Part shown: one piece after another, positions 1 to 8,511 of the stretch
Numbering within the stretch: the first letter of the stretch is position 1
Layout: each line of letters starts with the position of its first letter
Assembly (NCBI RefSeq): GCF_900128975.1
Contig: NZ_FQVC01000005.1
Location: forward strand, 1 to 64,000
Length of the DNA: 64,000 nucleotides
DNA from: Devosia limi DSM 17137
GTDB lineage: Bacteria; Pseudomonadota; Alphaproteobacteria; Rhizobiales; Devosiaceae
Direction of reading: 5' to 3'
Program-made: the position numbers and the translations under genes
Notes under the pieces: generated by a model
Database searches by the model: none
The model's input: only the letters and a program-made list of their open reading frames with translations
What the model was told of the DNA's origin: nothing

Positions 1-80
1 CCTTCCTTCCTTCCTTCCTTCCTTCCTTCCTTCCTTCCTTCCTTCCTTCCTTCCCTCCTTCCCTCCTTCCTTCCCCTCCC
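1..80. repeat. CCTT tetranucleotide microsatellite
   Basis: The first 52 bases are 13 uninterrupted CCTT units. Degenerate copies follow with CCCTCC and CCCCTCCC variants to about base 80. The tract touches the window edge, so its true length is unknown. No ORF with coding character crosses it, and the nearest gene starts at 356. Confidence 0.95.
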
Positions 81-120
81 CCTCCAGGGGGAGGCCGGGA
101 GGGGGTCCGGGAGGGGGTCC
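75..120. repeat. G-rich intergenic palindrome plus 12-bp tandem repeat
   Basis: CCTCCCCCT (75-83) pairs with AGGGGGAGG (86-94) around a 2-nt loop. GGGAGGGGGTCC then occurs twice head to tail (97-108 and 109-120). The same C-tract/G-tract hairpin followed by GGGTGGGG recurs near 34150, 48430, 48745 and 48956, so this is a member of a dispersed intergenic family. Nothing else was recognised between 121 and 355. Confidence 0.7.
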
Positions 121-355
121 GAGAGCCACACTATCGCGGCCCGTCGCCCCTGGCCTTGGCTATAGCCCCCTTTACGCCCCACGCTTGCCCGTGTACCAAA
201 TCGCCATGCACTCGCGCGCCCTGCTCATTTCCAAGCTTTGGCTTTCTGGCTCCATCTGGGACCGGAACGAGCGCTGACGTCTAGGCACTTCGTTTTCACC
301 GGCCCGCCCTCAGGCGCTCCCGGTGACTTGATGGCGGACCCTTCAGGGACTTTCC

Positions 356-1306
356 ATGTCATCCGCCGCCACCACCACCCTGCCGCAAGACCGCTCCGAC
401 CCCATGGGCTATGCCTTTGCCGTCGCTGGCGCCGTATTGTTTTCGACCAAGGGCATTTTCATCAAGCTCGCCTATGGCCAGGGCGTGCCGACCGAAACCC
501 TGCTCGCGCTCCGCATGGTGGTGGCGCTGCCCTTCTATCTCGTCATTCTCGTCACCCTGCTCCGCCGCGAGCCGGAAATCCGCCGGGCGCTGACGCCGAA
601 AGTGGTTATCGCCAGCATGGCCGTGGGCATGCTGGGCTATTACCTCTCCAGCTATCTCGATTTCCTCGGGCTCAATTTCGTCTCGGCGCAATATGAGCGG
701 CTGGTGCTGTTCACCTACCCGTTCTTCGTGCTGATCTTTGGCGTCTGGCTGTTCGGGGAACGCATGGTCTGGCGCGTTGTCCCGGCCATGCTGATTTCCT
801 ATGCCGGCTTGCTGGTCATTTTTGGCTGGAACCTGGCCACCGATCCCGACGGCCTCGTCGTCGGCACCCTCCTGGTGCTGGGTTCGGCCATCACCTTCGC
901 GCTCTATCAGCACCTGGCCAAGCGACAGATGGTCAAGATCGGCTCGGGTTTGTTCACCTGTATCGGCATGGCCACCGCCGCCATCTGCGCCCTGTTGCAG
1001 AACACCGCCCTCAACGGCGTCGGCAGCTATCTGGAACTGTCCGGCCAGGTCTGGATCTATGGCCTGTGCCTGGGCATTCTGGGCACCGTGCTGCCTTCAT
1101 TCCTGATGAATGCCGGCATTTCGCGCATCGGCGCCCGCGCCACGTCCTCGACGGCGGCCTTTGGCCCCATCGTCACCATCGTCATTGCCGTCATCGTTCT
1201 TTCCGAACCGTTCACCATATTCCATGCCATCGGCACGGCCCTGGTCCTGCTCGGCTCGATTGTCTTCACCCGGGCGGAGCGGCAGGCCAGAAATCGTCCA
1301 CTTTGA
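356..1306 (+). CDS. EamA/DMT-family transporter
   Basis: A 316-residue, strongly hydrophobic protein with about ten predicted membrane helices arranged as two homologous EamA halves (about residues 15-150 and 160-305). This is the usual size and architecture of drug/metabolite transporter permeases of the inner membrane. Hallmarks are an N-terminal glycine/alanine-rich helix ending in STKGIFIK and a C-terminal helix with the LSEPFT motif. The substrate cannot be deduced. ATG 356 is preceded by an AGGGA motif. It appears monocistronic; the repeat-protein gene starts 101 bp downstream. A second EamA protein lies at 8835-9713 but belongs to a different subgroup. Confidence 0.9.
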   Translation: MSSAATTTLPQDRSDPMGYAFAVAGAVLFSTKGIFIKLAYGQGVPTETLLALRMVVALPFYLVILVTLLRREPEIRRALTPKVVIASMAVGMLGYYLSSYLDFLGLNFVSAQYERLVLFTYPFFVLIFGVWLFGERMVWRVVPAMLISYAGLLVIFGWNLATDPDGLVVGTLLVLGSAITFALYQHLAKRQMVKIGSGLFTCIGMATAAICALLQNTALNGVGSYLELSGQVWIYGLCLGILGTVLPSFLMNAGISRIGARATSSTAAFGPIVTIVIAVIVLSEPFTIFHAIGTALVLLGSIVFTRAERQARNRPL

Positions 1307-1407
1307 ATGGTTTAGTCATTGTTTCTGCGCTGGCAGGCTTTTGGCCGCTGCCAAGGCGCGGTACTGTGCGAACTAGTCTTGTGGACCGACCCCAGGAGAA
1401 ACCACCA

Positions 1408-2526
1408 ATGAACAACACCACGACATGGCTGGGCGGCACGGCGCTGGCGATCACGCTGACCCTTGGTTTCGTGACCCCGTCACTTGCCGACAAGCTTTCC
1501 AACAGCACGGCGCCCGCCGTAGCGGCGAGTGCCGCAGCCGCCACCGCGATCGATTTCGGCGACGACACCAGCGAATGGGCCAGGGACGGCGAATGCGACG
1601 ACCCGCGCTTCACCGGCACCGGCGTCGCCGCCGAACTGGTCGATGCCGACCTGATGAAGGACGCCACCGATTGCCGGGCGGCTGTTGAAGCCGGCACCGC
1701 CACTCTGAGGGCCGCCGCCGATATACCCGCCCCGGCCATCACCGCCGCCGACATCGATTTTGGCGACGACAGCGGCGACTGGGCCCGGGATGGCGAGTGC
1801 GACGACCCGCGCTTCATCGGCACCGGCGTCGCCGCTGAACTGCTCGATGCCGATCTCGGCAAGGATGCCACCGATTGCCGCGCCGCCGTCGAGGCCGGCA
1901 CTGCAACCCTCAGGACCGGCGCCACGGACGCCCCTGCCCTTGTCGATATCGACTATGGCGATGACAGCAGCGACTGGGCCAGGGATGGCGAATGCGATGA
2001 CCCGCGCTTCACCGGCCGGGGCGTAGCCAGCACCCTGCTCGAGGAAGACCTCAAGGCCGACGCCACCGACTGCCGTGCCGCGGTCGAAGCCGGTACCGCC
2101 ACGCTCAAGGGCGACAGCGTCGGCGACACCGCCGCCGCCACCGAATTCGATTATGGCAGCGACTTCTCCCGCTGGGCCAATGACGGCCAGTGCGACGACA
2201 AGCGCTTCATGGGCGAGGGCACCGACAAGAAGCTGCTGGCCGAGGACATGTTCGGCGATGCTACCGACTGCAAGGCCCTCGAAGCCGAAGGCAAGGTCAC
2301 AATCCGTCCGGTCTATGACCCCGCCTATGCCGCCGGTGCCCCCTATGACGGCTCGGCCATCGATTTCGGCGACAACAAGTCCGACTATGCCGATGACGAC
2401 CAGTGCGATGACCCGCGCTTTGAAGGCCCTGGCGCTGCCACCACCCTGCTCGACAGCGACCTGCGCCATGATCGCAATGACTGCAAGGCGCTGTTCGAAG
2501 CGGGCAAGATCGTGCTGCTGCCCTAG
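1408..2526 (+). CDS. Secreted protein with five Cys-containing tandem repeats
   Basis: A 372-aa protein starting at ATG 1408; the open frame extends upstream to 1066, but GGAG at 1395-1398, the signal peptide and the spacing favour 1408. Residues 1-27 form a signal peptide (hydrophobic ITLTLGFV, then SLA-D). The rest is five repeats of about 65-70 residues whose DNA begins at 1552, 1756, 1951, 2149 and 2362. Each carries D-[FY]-G-D, then W-A-x-D-G-[EQ]-C-D-D-x-RF, then a conserved A-T-D-C (N-D-C in the last) about 25 residues on. Each repeat therefore has two cysteines, suggesting one disulfide, and a dense acidic patch that could bind a divalent cation. WAxDGECDDPRF-type repeats occur singly in other alphaproteobacterial exported proteins, to my memory. 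Function unknown; periplasmic or secreted by inference. Confidence 0.85.
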   Translation: MNNTTTWLGGTALAITLTLGFVTPSLADKLSNSTAPAVAASAAAATAIDFGDDTSEWARDGECDDPRFTGTGVAAELVDADLMKDATDCRAAVEAGTATLRAAADIPAPAITAADIDFGDDSGDWARDGECDDPRFIGTGVAAELLDADLGKDATDCRAAVEAGTATLRTGATDAPALVDIDYGDDSSDWARDGECDDPRFTGRGVASTLLEEDLKADATDCRAAVEAGTATLKGDSVGDTAAATEFDYGSDFSRWANDGQCDDKRFMGEGTDKKLLAEDMFGDATDCKALEAEGKVTIRPVYDPAYAAGAPYDGSAIDFGDNKSDYADDDQCDDPRFEGPGAATTLLDSDLRHDRNDCKALFEAGKIVLLP

Positions 2527-2550
2527 ACGCACCGCACCCTGAAACGCCAA

Positions 2551-2577
2551 ACGGCGGGGCCCTGCCCCGCCGTTTTT
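2551..2577 (+). terminator. Rho-independent terminator
   Basis: ACGGCGGGGC and GCCCCGCCGT form a perfect 10-bp stem with loop CCT (2551-2573), followed by TTTTC. It ends the five-repeat protein gene. The complementary strand lacks a good T-tract, so termination of sdhB from the other side is less certain. Confidence 0.85.
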
Positions 2578-2610
2578 CTTTGTCTTGAGTTAATCGTCGA
2601 GCGCGGCGCC

Positions 2611-3393
2611 TCAGGCGGCCTTGCGCTCCACCATCATCTTCTTGATTTCGGCAATCGCCTTGGCCGGGTTCAGCCCCTTGGGGCAAACCTTGGCGCAGTT
2701 CATGATCGTGTGGCAGCGATATAGCTTGAACGGATCTTCCAGGTCATCGAGGCGCTCGCTCTGCGTCTCGTCGCGGCTGTCGATCAGCCAGCGATAGGCC
2801 TGCAGCAGCGCCGCCGGTCCCAGATACTTCTCGCCATTCCACCAATAGCTCGGGCACGAGGTCGAGCAGCAGGCGCACAGGATACATTCATAGAGCCCGT
2901 CCAGCTTGGCGCGCTCGGGCACCGATTGCAGCCATTCGGTCTTGGGCGTCGGCGAGGTGGTCTTGAGCCAGGGCTCGATGGCGCGGTGCTGGGCGTAGAA
3001 ATTGCTCAGGTCCGGCACCAGGTCCTTGACCACCGGCATATGCGGCAGCGGGTAGATCTTGATCGGGCCGGTGGAGTCATCCATGCCCTTGGTGCAGGCC
3101 AGGGTATTGAGCCCGTTGATATTCATCGAGCACGACCCGCAGATACCCTCGCGGCACGAGCGGCGCAGCGTCAGGGTGGGATCGACCTTGTTCTTGATCC
3201 ACAGCAGCCCATCCAGGATCATCGGCCCGCAATCGTCGAGGTCGACGAAATAGGTGTCGATGCGCGGATTGGCATTCTGGTCGGGATCGTAGCGATAGAT
3301 ATGGTACTCGCGCAGGCGCTTGGCGCTGGCGGGCTTGGGCCAGGTCTTGCCCTTGGCCGGCCGGTCAGCCTTGGAGAGTATCAGTTCGGCCAT
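2611..3393 (-). CDS. sdhB: Succinate dehydrogenase iron-sulfur subunit
   Basis: A 260-aa subunit of complex II that carries electrons from the SdhA flavin to ubiquinone through three Fe-S centres on the cytoplasmic face of the inner membrane. The plant-type 2Fe-2S domain has Cys80, Cys85, Cys88 and Cys100 ([10 protein letters not shown]). The C-terminal ferredoxin-like domain has Cys170/173/176/180 and Cys227/233/237 for the 4Fe-4S and 3Fe-4S clusters. Length is typical of the alphaproteobacterial enzyme. It is the last gene of the sdhC-D-A-(small ORFs)-B operon, 51 bp after the small secreted protein gene, an unusual separation from sdhA. Confidence 0.98.
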   Translation of the reverse strand: MAELILSKADRPAKGKTWPKPASAKRLREYHIYRYDPDQNANPRIDTYFVDLDDCGPMILDGLLWIKNKVDPTLTLRRSCREGICGSCSMNINGLNTLACTKGMDDSTGPIKIYPLPHMPVVKDLVPDLSNFYAQHRAIEPWLKTTSPTPKTEWLQSVPERAKLDGLYECILCACCSTSCPSYWWNGEKYLGPAALLQAYRWLIDSRDETQSERLDDLEDPFKLYRCHTIMNCAKVCPKGLNPAKAIAEIKKMMVERKAA

Positions 3394-3444
3394 ATCTCGG
3401 TCTTCCTTCTCAACACGCGCCGCCTGCTCCGGGGCGCGGAATTC

Positions 3445-3732
3445 CTAGTAGTTCGGCTTGCAGATCTGGTTCGACTTGGCGACATAGGCGTTATACGCCG
3501 CATAATCGCCCCCGGCCGGCGAGCCACCCTTCATCGAGGCAATGACAATGCCCATGAAGCGCTCGTCGATCAGGTCCATCGCCGCATCGGCCTTGCAGGT
3601 GCACAGCGCCACATTGCTGCTGATCCCCACGCAGACCTTATAGAACTCAGCCTTCTGCTCGGCGGTCGGTGCCGCCGCAACAGCCGGCGCCGCCATCAGC
3701 ATCAGGGCAGGCACAACGATCCAGCGGCCCAT
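3445..3732 (-). CDS. Small secreted cysteine-containing protein within the sdh operon
   Basis: A 95-aa protein with a signal peptide (hydrophobic core VPALMLMAAPAVAA, cleavage near AAA) and a mature part of about 70 residues with four cysteines (VCVGIS, LCTCKAD, QICKPNY). ATG 3732 is preceded by GGAGGG; an in-frame TTG three bases upstream is also possible. It lies between sdhA and sdhB on the same strand, so it is presumably co-transcribed. The cysteine pattern suggests a disulfide-bonded periplasmic domain. I do not recognise a named family, and a role in complex II biogenesis is only a guess from position. Confidence 0.75.
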   Translation of the reverse strand: MGRWIVVPALMLMAAPAVAAAPTAEQKAEFYKVCVGISSNVALCTCKADAAMDLIDERFMGIVIASMKGGSPAGGDYAAYNAYVAKSNQICKPNY

Positions 3733-3812
3733 CAACGCAAGTCCCTCCGGATCACGTCCTCGGCAATATCCGTCGCCAGCGGCGTGCCGGAATAACCCGC
3801 CGCGCCGCTCAT
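3732..3812 (-). CDS. 26-codon ORF coupled to sdhA; possible gene remnant
   Basis: ATG 3812 overlaps the sdhA stop (TGATG), and the TGA of this ORF overlaps the ATG of the next gene in the same way, so it exactly fills the gap between two genes. The peptide starts with [16 protein letters not shown]. From memory, A-G-Y-S-G-T-P-L-A resembles the N-terminus of DUF3052 proteins, so this may be a truncated relic rather than a functional peptide. It has no independent Shine-Dalgarno and would depend on translational coupling. The GGAGGG for the next gene lies inside it. Confidence 0.35.
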   Translation of the reverse strand: MSGAAGYSGTPLATDIAEDVIRRDLR

Positions 3813-5626
3813 CAATAAACGCGTGCCTTGGGCGCGATCTTCTTGAGGTCGATCCCGCCTTCGCTTTCCGGGGTCAGCGGATCGACATGCACCGGGCGAT
3901 AGCCCAGCGTGACCGCGCCGCTATCGGTATCGATCCAGCTCAGCGTATGCTTGCGCCACACCACGTCGTCGCGGCTCGGATAATCCTCATGCGCATGGGC
4001 GCCGCGGCTTTCCTGGCGCGCCTCGGCCGAGACCACGGTGACCATCGCATTGGCCATCAGGTTTTCCAGCTCCAGCGTTTCCACCAGGTCCGAGTTCCAG
4101 ATCAGCGAGCGGTCGGTGACTTTGACGTCCTTGAGCTGGCCATAGATTGCGCTCATGCGCTTGACGCCCGAGGACAGCGATTCCGAAGTACGGAACACCG
4201 CGGCATCTTCCTGCATGGTGTGCTGCATCGCATCGCGCAGTTCCGCCGTCGGCTTGTCGCCATTGGCGTTGCGCAGCCGGTCGAAGCGGGCGAGGATTTT
4301 CGCGTCCTGCGCGGCATTGATGCCGGGGACCGGCGCGGCGCGATCGAGCACCTTGCCGGCGCGCAGGGCGGCGGCGCGGCCGAATACCACGAGATCGGTC
4401 AGCGAATTGGAACCCAGCCGATTGGCGCCATGCACCGAGGCGCAGGCGGCTTCGCCCACGGCCATCAGGCCCGGCACGACCCGATCGGGATCGGCTTCGG
4501 TCGGGTTCAGCACTTCGCCATGATAATTGGCCGGGATGCCGCCCATATTGTAGTGCACCGTCGGCAGCACCGGGATCGGCTCGCGGGTCAGATCGACCCC
4601 CGCAAAGATCTTGGCTGATTCGGTGATGCCCGGCAGGCGCTCATGCAGCACCTTGGGATCGAGATGATCGAGGTGCAGGTGGATATGGTCCTTCTTGGGA
4701 CCAACGCCACGCCCCTCGCGGATTTCCAGCGTCATGCAGCGGCTGACCACGTCGCGCGAGGCGAGGTCCTTGGCATTGGGGGCATAGCGCTCCATGAAGC
4801 GCTCGCCTTCCGAATTGGTCAGGTAGCCGCCTTCGCCGCGCGCCCCTTCGGTGATCAGCACGCCCGCGCCATAGATACCGGTCGGGTGGAACTGCACGAA
4901 TTCCATGTCCTGCAGCGGCAGTCCGGCCCGCGCCACCATGCCATTGCCGTCGCCGGTGCAGGTATGGGCCGAGGTCGCCGAGAAATAGGAGCGGCCATAG
5001 CCGCCGGTGGCCAGCACCACCAGCTTGGCGCGGAAGCGATGCAGCGTGCCGTCATCGAGCTTCCAGGCCATCACGCCCTGGCACGAGCCGTCCTCGCCCA
5101 TGATCAGGTCGAGCGCAAAATATTCGATATAGAACTGCGCATTGTGGCGCAGGCTCTGGCCATAAAGCGTGTGCAGGATGGCGTGGCCGGTGCGGTCGGC
5201 GGCGGCGCAGGTGCGCTGCACCGGCGGGCCATCGCCGAATTCGGTCATGTGCCCGCCAAACGGGCGCTGATAGATCTTGCCGGCCTCGGTGCGCGAAAAC
5301 GGCACGCCGTAATGCTCGAGCTCATAGATGGCAGCCGGCGCTTCGCGCGCCAGATATTCCATCGCGTCATTGTCGCCCAGCCAGTCCGATCCCTTGACGG
5401 TATCGTACATGTGCCACTGCCAGCTGTCGGGGCCCATATTCTGCAGCGAGGCGGCAATGCCGCCCTGTGCCGCGACGGTATGGCTGCGGGTGGGGAAGAC
5501 CTTGGTGATGCAGGCGGTATTGAGCCCCTGCTCGGCCATGCCCAGGGTTGCCCGCAACCCAGCGCCGCCGGCACCGACGACGACCACGTCGAATTCGTGG
5601 TCGATGATTTCGTAAGCAGAAGCCAC
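3812..5626 (-). CDS. sdhA: Succinate dehydrogenase flavoprotein subunit
   Basis: A 604-aa FAD-bearing catalytic subunit of complex II that oxidises succinate to fumarate. The dinucleotide-binding GAGGAG lies at residues 18-23. The covalent FAD attachment site [10 protein letters not shown] is present with the flavinylated histidine at about residue 49. The capping domain and the catalytic-arginine region of the fumarate reductase/SDH family follow in the usual order, and length is typical. The gene sits 4 bp after sdhD and is translationally coupled to a 26-codon ORF at its 3' end. FAD insertion is probably helped by the SDHAF4-like protein at 41695. Confidence 0.98.
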   Translation of the reverse strand: MASAYEIIDHEFDVVVVGAGGAGLRATLGMAEQGLNTACITKVFPTRSHTVAAQGGIAASLQNMGPDSWQWHMYDTVKGSDWLGDNDAMEYLAREAPAAIYELEHYGVPFSRTEAGKIYQRPFGGHMTEFGDGPPVQRTCAAADRTGHAILHTLYGQSLRHNAQFYIEYFALDLIMGEDGSCQGVMAWKLDDGTLHRFRAKLVVLATGGYGRSYFSATSAHTCTGDGNGMVARAGLPLQDMEFVQFHPTGIYGAGVLITEGARGEGGYLTNSEGERFMERYAPNAKDLASRDVVSRCMTLEIREGRGVGPKKDHIHLHLDHLDPKVLHERLPGITESAKIFAGVDLTREPIPVLPTVHYNMGGIPANYHGEVLNPTEADPDRVVPGLMAVGEAACASVHGANRLGSNSLTDLVVFGRAAALRAGKVLDRAAPVPGINAAQDAKILARFDRLRNANGDKPTAELRDAMQHTMQEDAAVFRTSESLSSGVKRMSAIYGQLKDVKVTDRSLIWNSDLVETLELENLMANAMVTVVSAEARQESRGAHAHEDYPSRDDVVWRKHTLSWIDTDSGAVTLGYRPVHVDPLTPESEGGIDLKKIAPKARVY

Positions 5627-5630
5627 AGGC

Positions 5631-6023
5631 TTAACCCCAGAAGACGAGCTTGAAAATGGAGGCGACGCCCACCAATGCGATGAGAATGCAGAACACGGTG
5701 TTGAGCATCATCAGCAACTGGTAGGAGCGTCCGGCGAAATAGTCTTCGAGCGTGTCGCGCATGCCGTTGCGCATATGCACGGTGACAATGACCAGCAGCA
5801 GCGCCAGCGGCACCCCGATCCAGGCATTGCCCAGCGTCGCCACCATGTCGGCGCGATCCTGTCCGGCCAGCTGCACCACCACGAACAACAGCAGGCCCAG
5901 GAAAGCGATATTGATCGCCCCGCTCAGCCGCTGGGTGATGAAATGGCGGGTCGAGGCCTTGGCATTGCCGTATTTCGACTTGGGATTGGCGATGACCTGG
6001 GGAGTGATGACTTGTTCACGCAT
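5631..6023 (-). CDS. sdhD: Succinate dehydrogenase membrane anchor subunit
   Basis: A 130-aa hydrophobic anchor with three transmembrane helices (about residues 35-55, 63-85, 103-128). H83-x4-G-x5-DY ([14 protein letters not shown]) is the anchor motif that contributes to heme b and quinone binding. ATG 6023 is chosen because it lies 1 bp after the sdhC stop and gives the usual N-terminus; an open frame continues upstream but adds Cys-rich residues atypical for the family. Confidence 0.93.
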   Translation of the reverse strand: MREQVITPQVIANPKSKYGNAKASTRHFITQRLSGAINIAFLGLLLFVVVQLAGQDRADMVATLGNAWIGVPLALLLVIVTVHMRNGMRDTLEDYFAGRSYQLLMMLNTVFCILIALVGVASIFKLVFWG

Positions 6024-6024
6024 C

Positions 6025-6411
6025 TCAACGCACCCACACAAAAATGGTCCAGACCAGAAGCGTCAGCACGACCGAGCCGACCAATGTCGCCCAGGACAGC
6101 ATTTCGCGCTGTCCGGGTTCCATCATCTCGGCAAAGTCCCAGACGAAATGCTTGAGGCCACCCAGCATGTGGTGGATCAGGCTCCAGCTATAGAGGAACA
6201 GCACCAGCTGGCCGAACCAGCTGCCATAGATGGCATTGACCACATTGAGTGGCTCCTGCCCCCAGGCGGCCGCAGCCAGCCAGAGTACGAGCAGGGCGGA
6301 ACCAGCATAATTGGCGATACCGGTTGCGCGGTGCGCAATCGACATCACCATGGTGATGGTCCAACGATAGATTTGCAGATGCGGAGAAGTTGGGCGGGGG
6401 CGAACCGTCAT
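6025..6411 (-). CDS. sdhC: Succinate dehydrogenase cytochrome b556 subunit
   Basis: A 128-aa membrane anchor, first gene of the sdh operon. It begins with the family motif RPTSPHLQIY, followed by S-x2-HR-x-TG (residues 24-31) at the ubiquinone site and helix two with LIHHMLGGLKHF, which holds the heme b histidine (His80/81). Three transmembrane helices are evident. Together with SdhD it anchors SdhAB and passes electrons to ubiquinone. The 204-bp upstream gap to the divergent Nudix gene presumably holds the operon promoter; no clear operator was seen there. Confidence 0.95.
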   Translation of the reverse strand: MTVRPRPTSPHLQIYRWTITMVMSIAHRATGIANYAGSALLVLWLAAAAWGQEPLNVVNAIYGSWFGQLVLFLYSWSLIHHMLGGLKHFVWDFAEMMEPGQREMLSWATLVGSVVLTLLVWTIFVWVR

Positions 6412-6615
6412 AGAGCCTCGCTGCCACGCGGCTGGACCGCGCCAGTTTGGAATTGTTCGAGACTTCTAGCGTCGGCGAGCCGCCTCGTCAAAGCCGGAAA
6501 CGCCTCGAACGTCATAAAGTTTGGCTCCAGCGACCCGACTATCGCTTTGCGCGCCCCTCCTCTATCTCTGCCATCGATTGCACGGGGCGGATTCGCCCGA
6601 TTGGGGAGCCTGACC

Positions 6616-7212
6616 ATGGATGACCGTATTCGCATCACCGGCGTGCAAACGCTGGCGCACGACTGGGGCAAGCTCACCAAGGCCAGTTTTGACTATCGCC
6701 GCGCCGATGGTTCCTGGCAGCCCCTGCAGCGCGAATGCTACGACCACGGCAATGCCGCCACCATGCTGCTGTTCAATCCGGTCCGGCGCACCGTCCTGCT
6801 CACCCGCCAGTTCCGCTACCCCGTCTTTGCCAATGAGGACAATGCCTGGGTGATCGAGGCCTGTGCCGGACTGCTCGATGGCGATCATCCCATGGCCGCC
6901 ATCATGCGGGAGGCCATGGAAGAGACCGGCCACCGCCCCCACGGGGTCCAGCATCTGTTCGATGCCTATATGAGCCCCGGCTCGGTACAGGAGCGCGTCT
7001 CCTTCTTCCTGGGTCTTTATGACGAGACCACTGCCGAAGAGGCCGGCGGCGGACTTGCCCATGAAGGCGAGGAGATCGAACTGCTCGAAATGGACCTCGG
7101 CCGGGCGCTCCAGTTGATCACGTCAGGCGAGATCATCGATGGCAAGACCATCATGCTGCTGCATTGGGTGGCCCTGCATCGCCCGGCGCCCGCCGACTTC
7201 AATAGTCGATGA
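6616..7212 (+). CDS. Nudix hydrolase, NudK/ADP-ribose pyrophosphatase type
   Basis: A 198-aa protein starting at ATG 6616, although the open frame reaches far upstream. It carries a Nudix box in the NudK-like spacing, GLLDGDHPMAAIMREAMEET, with the metal-binding REAMEETG intact. The first acidic position of the box is His instead of the usual Glu. Downstream SPGSVQERVSFF matches the NudK/ADP-ribose pyrophosphatase group, which hydrolyses sugar nucleotides such as GDP-mannose or ADP-ribose. Exact substrate unknown. Its 3' end overlaps the convergent DUF1737 gene by 14 bp. Confidence 0.88.
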   Translation: MDDRIRITGVQTLAHDWGKLTKASFDYRRADGSWQPLQRECYDHGNAATMLLFNPVRRTVLLTRQFRYPVFANEDNAWVIEACAGLLDGDHPMAAIMREAMEETGHRPHGVQHLFDAYMSPGSVQERVSFFLGLYDETTAEEAGGGLAHEGEEIELLEMDLGRALQLITSGEIIDGKTIMLLHWVALHRPAPADFNSR

Positions 7213-7405
7213 GCTTCTTGTCGGGGTCATAGGGCTGGTCGGTGGCCACCCGGATCACCGCCTGGCCGCAGCGCATCTTCTTGCTGACCGCGTCATAGGC
7301 ATAGGTGGGATTGCCATGCAGCACCCAGCCTTCGCTCAGTGCCTTGGTGACCTTGTGACAAAACGCCGAGTCATCCTCGCCGGTGAGGAAACGATAAATT
7401 TGCAT
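7199..7405 (-). CDS. DUF1737 family protein
   Basis: A 68-aa protein whose start MQIYRFLTGEDDSAFCHKVT and downstream GW-x-LHG-x-P match the small DUF1737 family common in Proteobacteria, to my memory. No catalytic motif is apparent; function unknown. ATG 7405 matches the family N-terminus; the open frame has six extra upstream residues. The stop overlaps the convergent Nudix gene by 14 bp. The divergent carbonic anhydrase gene starts 75 bp away. Confidence 0.85.
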   Translation of the reverse strand: MQIYRFLTGEDDSAFCHKVTKALSEGWVLHGNPTYAYDAVSKKMRCGQAVIRVATDQPYDPDKKLIDY

Positions 7406-7479
7406 TGCATGCCCCCGATACATCAGCGCATGAAGGCGCCTAGTTGATATTCTTCGGTCTTAGCGCTAATCGAGTGTCC

Positions 7480-8121
7480 ATGCATCGGTTTCCTGATCAT
7501 CTTCTTCGAGGCCACGCCAATTTCATGGCGGGGCGATATATTCGCGAGAAGGACCGCTATCGCGAGCTGGCGGCCTCCGGACAAAACCCCACGACCATGA
7601 TCATTGCCTGCTGCGATAGCCGCGCGGCACCCGAAATGATCTTCGATGCCGAGCCGGGTGAACTCTTCGTGCTGCGCAACGTCGCCAATCTGGTGCCGAC
7701 CTACCAGCCCGATGGCGGTCAGCACGGCACCTCCGCCGGCATCGAGTTTGCCGTCAAGGCGCTGGGCATTGCCAATATCGTAGTGATGGGCCACGGCCGC
7801 TGCGGTGGCATCAAGGCCGCTCTGAGCCCGGATTCCAGCCCGCTGGACGATGGCGACTTCATCGGCAAGTGGATGAGCATGCTGGGTGGCCTGCCCGAAC
7901 AGGTTGGCCAGAACGGCCTGATGACCGCCGGCGAACGGCAGACCGCACTGGAGCGGATTTCGATCCGCAATTCGATCCACAATCTGCGCACCTTCCCCTA
8001 TGTGGCAGAACTGGAAGCCGCCGGGAAACTGGCAGTGCATGGCGCCTGGTTCGATATTTCGACCGGCGAATTGTGGATCATGGATGCCCAAAGCGGCGAC
8101 TTCATCCGCCCCAATCTCTGA
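7480..8121 (+). CDS. Beta-class carbonic anhydrase
   Basis: A 213-aa cytoplasmic enzyme interconverting CO2 and bicarbonate. Zinc ligands are visible as Cys44 in ACCDSR, and His105 and Cys108 in GHGRCGG. Asp46 and Arg48 form the conserved dyad of the beta class. Length and the C-terminal STGELW segment fit prokaryotic beta-CAs. ATG 7480 (MHRFPDHLL) is preferred to an upstream in-frame TTG at 7444. No operon partner on the same strand. Confidence 0.96.
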   Translation: MHRFPDHLLRGHANFMAGRYIREKDRYRELAASGQNPTTMIIACCDSRAAPEMIFDAEPGELFVLRNVANLVPTYQPDGGQHGTSAGIEFAVKALGIANIVVMGHGRCGGIKAALSPDSSPLDDGDFIGKWMSMLGGLPEQVGQNGLMTAGERQTALERISIRNSIHNLRTFPYVAELEAAGKLAVHGAWFDISTGELWIMDAQSGDFIRPNL

Positions 8122-8511
8122 AGTCATCTTTCGTTAACCAATATTGAGCGCCTCCGAACGGCGCCCTGGTACCGTTATACCTGGCGATCACGTCCGCGTG
8201 ATCGCAGCAATACTGCCTGCCACAAAATTGCACCAAGCTGCGCCGGGATCGGACCATCCGTGTCTTTCCCGAACAAAAAACCGGCGGCGATTCGTTTCCC
8301 GCCATGGGGCTTTCACTGGTTTTTCACTTCACGAAAACTTCAAAACGCCCCGCCCCGAAATGACCCGAATATATGCCGAGCCGCGCCCATTTTCCGGCCC
8401 GGACGAACCACAATGCGCCGTCAGTCTCTGTCTCACGGACCGCAGGAGAGCGGGTCGTCGGCAACGGGCTGACCCGGAGCCGTTTTTCTCCCCAACATGG
8501 AGCTTAGTGCC
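8122..8511. other. 390-bp gap with a perfect 9-bp hairpin
   Basis: No credible gene; the short frames here lack coding character. At 8184-8205 GCGATCACG pairs perfectly with CGTGATCGC across a 4-nt loop and is not followed by a T-run, so it is a candidate operator or Rho-dependent end for the carbonic anhydrase gene rather than a classic terminator. The long leader before the EF-hand gene probably holds its promoter. Confidence 0.5.

Noticed and set aside
1066..1407. N-terminal extension of the repeat protein to 1066
   Set aside because: The upstream codons overlap the EamA gene in another frame and remove the signal peptide from the N-terminus; ATG 1408 with GGAG is better.
1480..2550. A 356-codon minus-strand frame opposite the five-repeat protein
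   Set aside because: Its apparent repeats merely mirror the repeats of the real gene.
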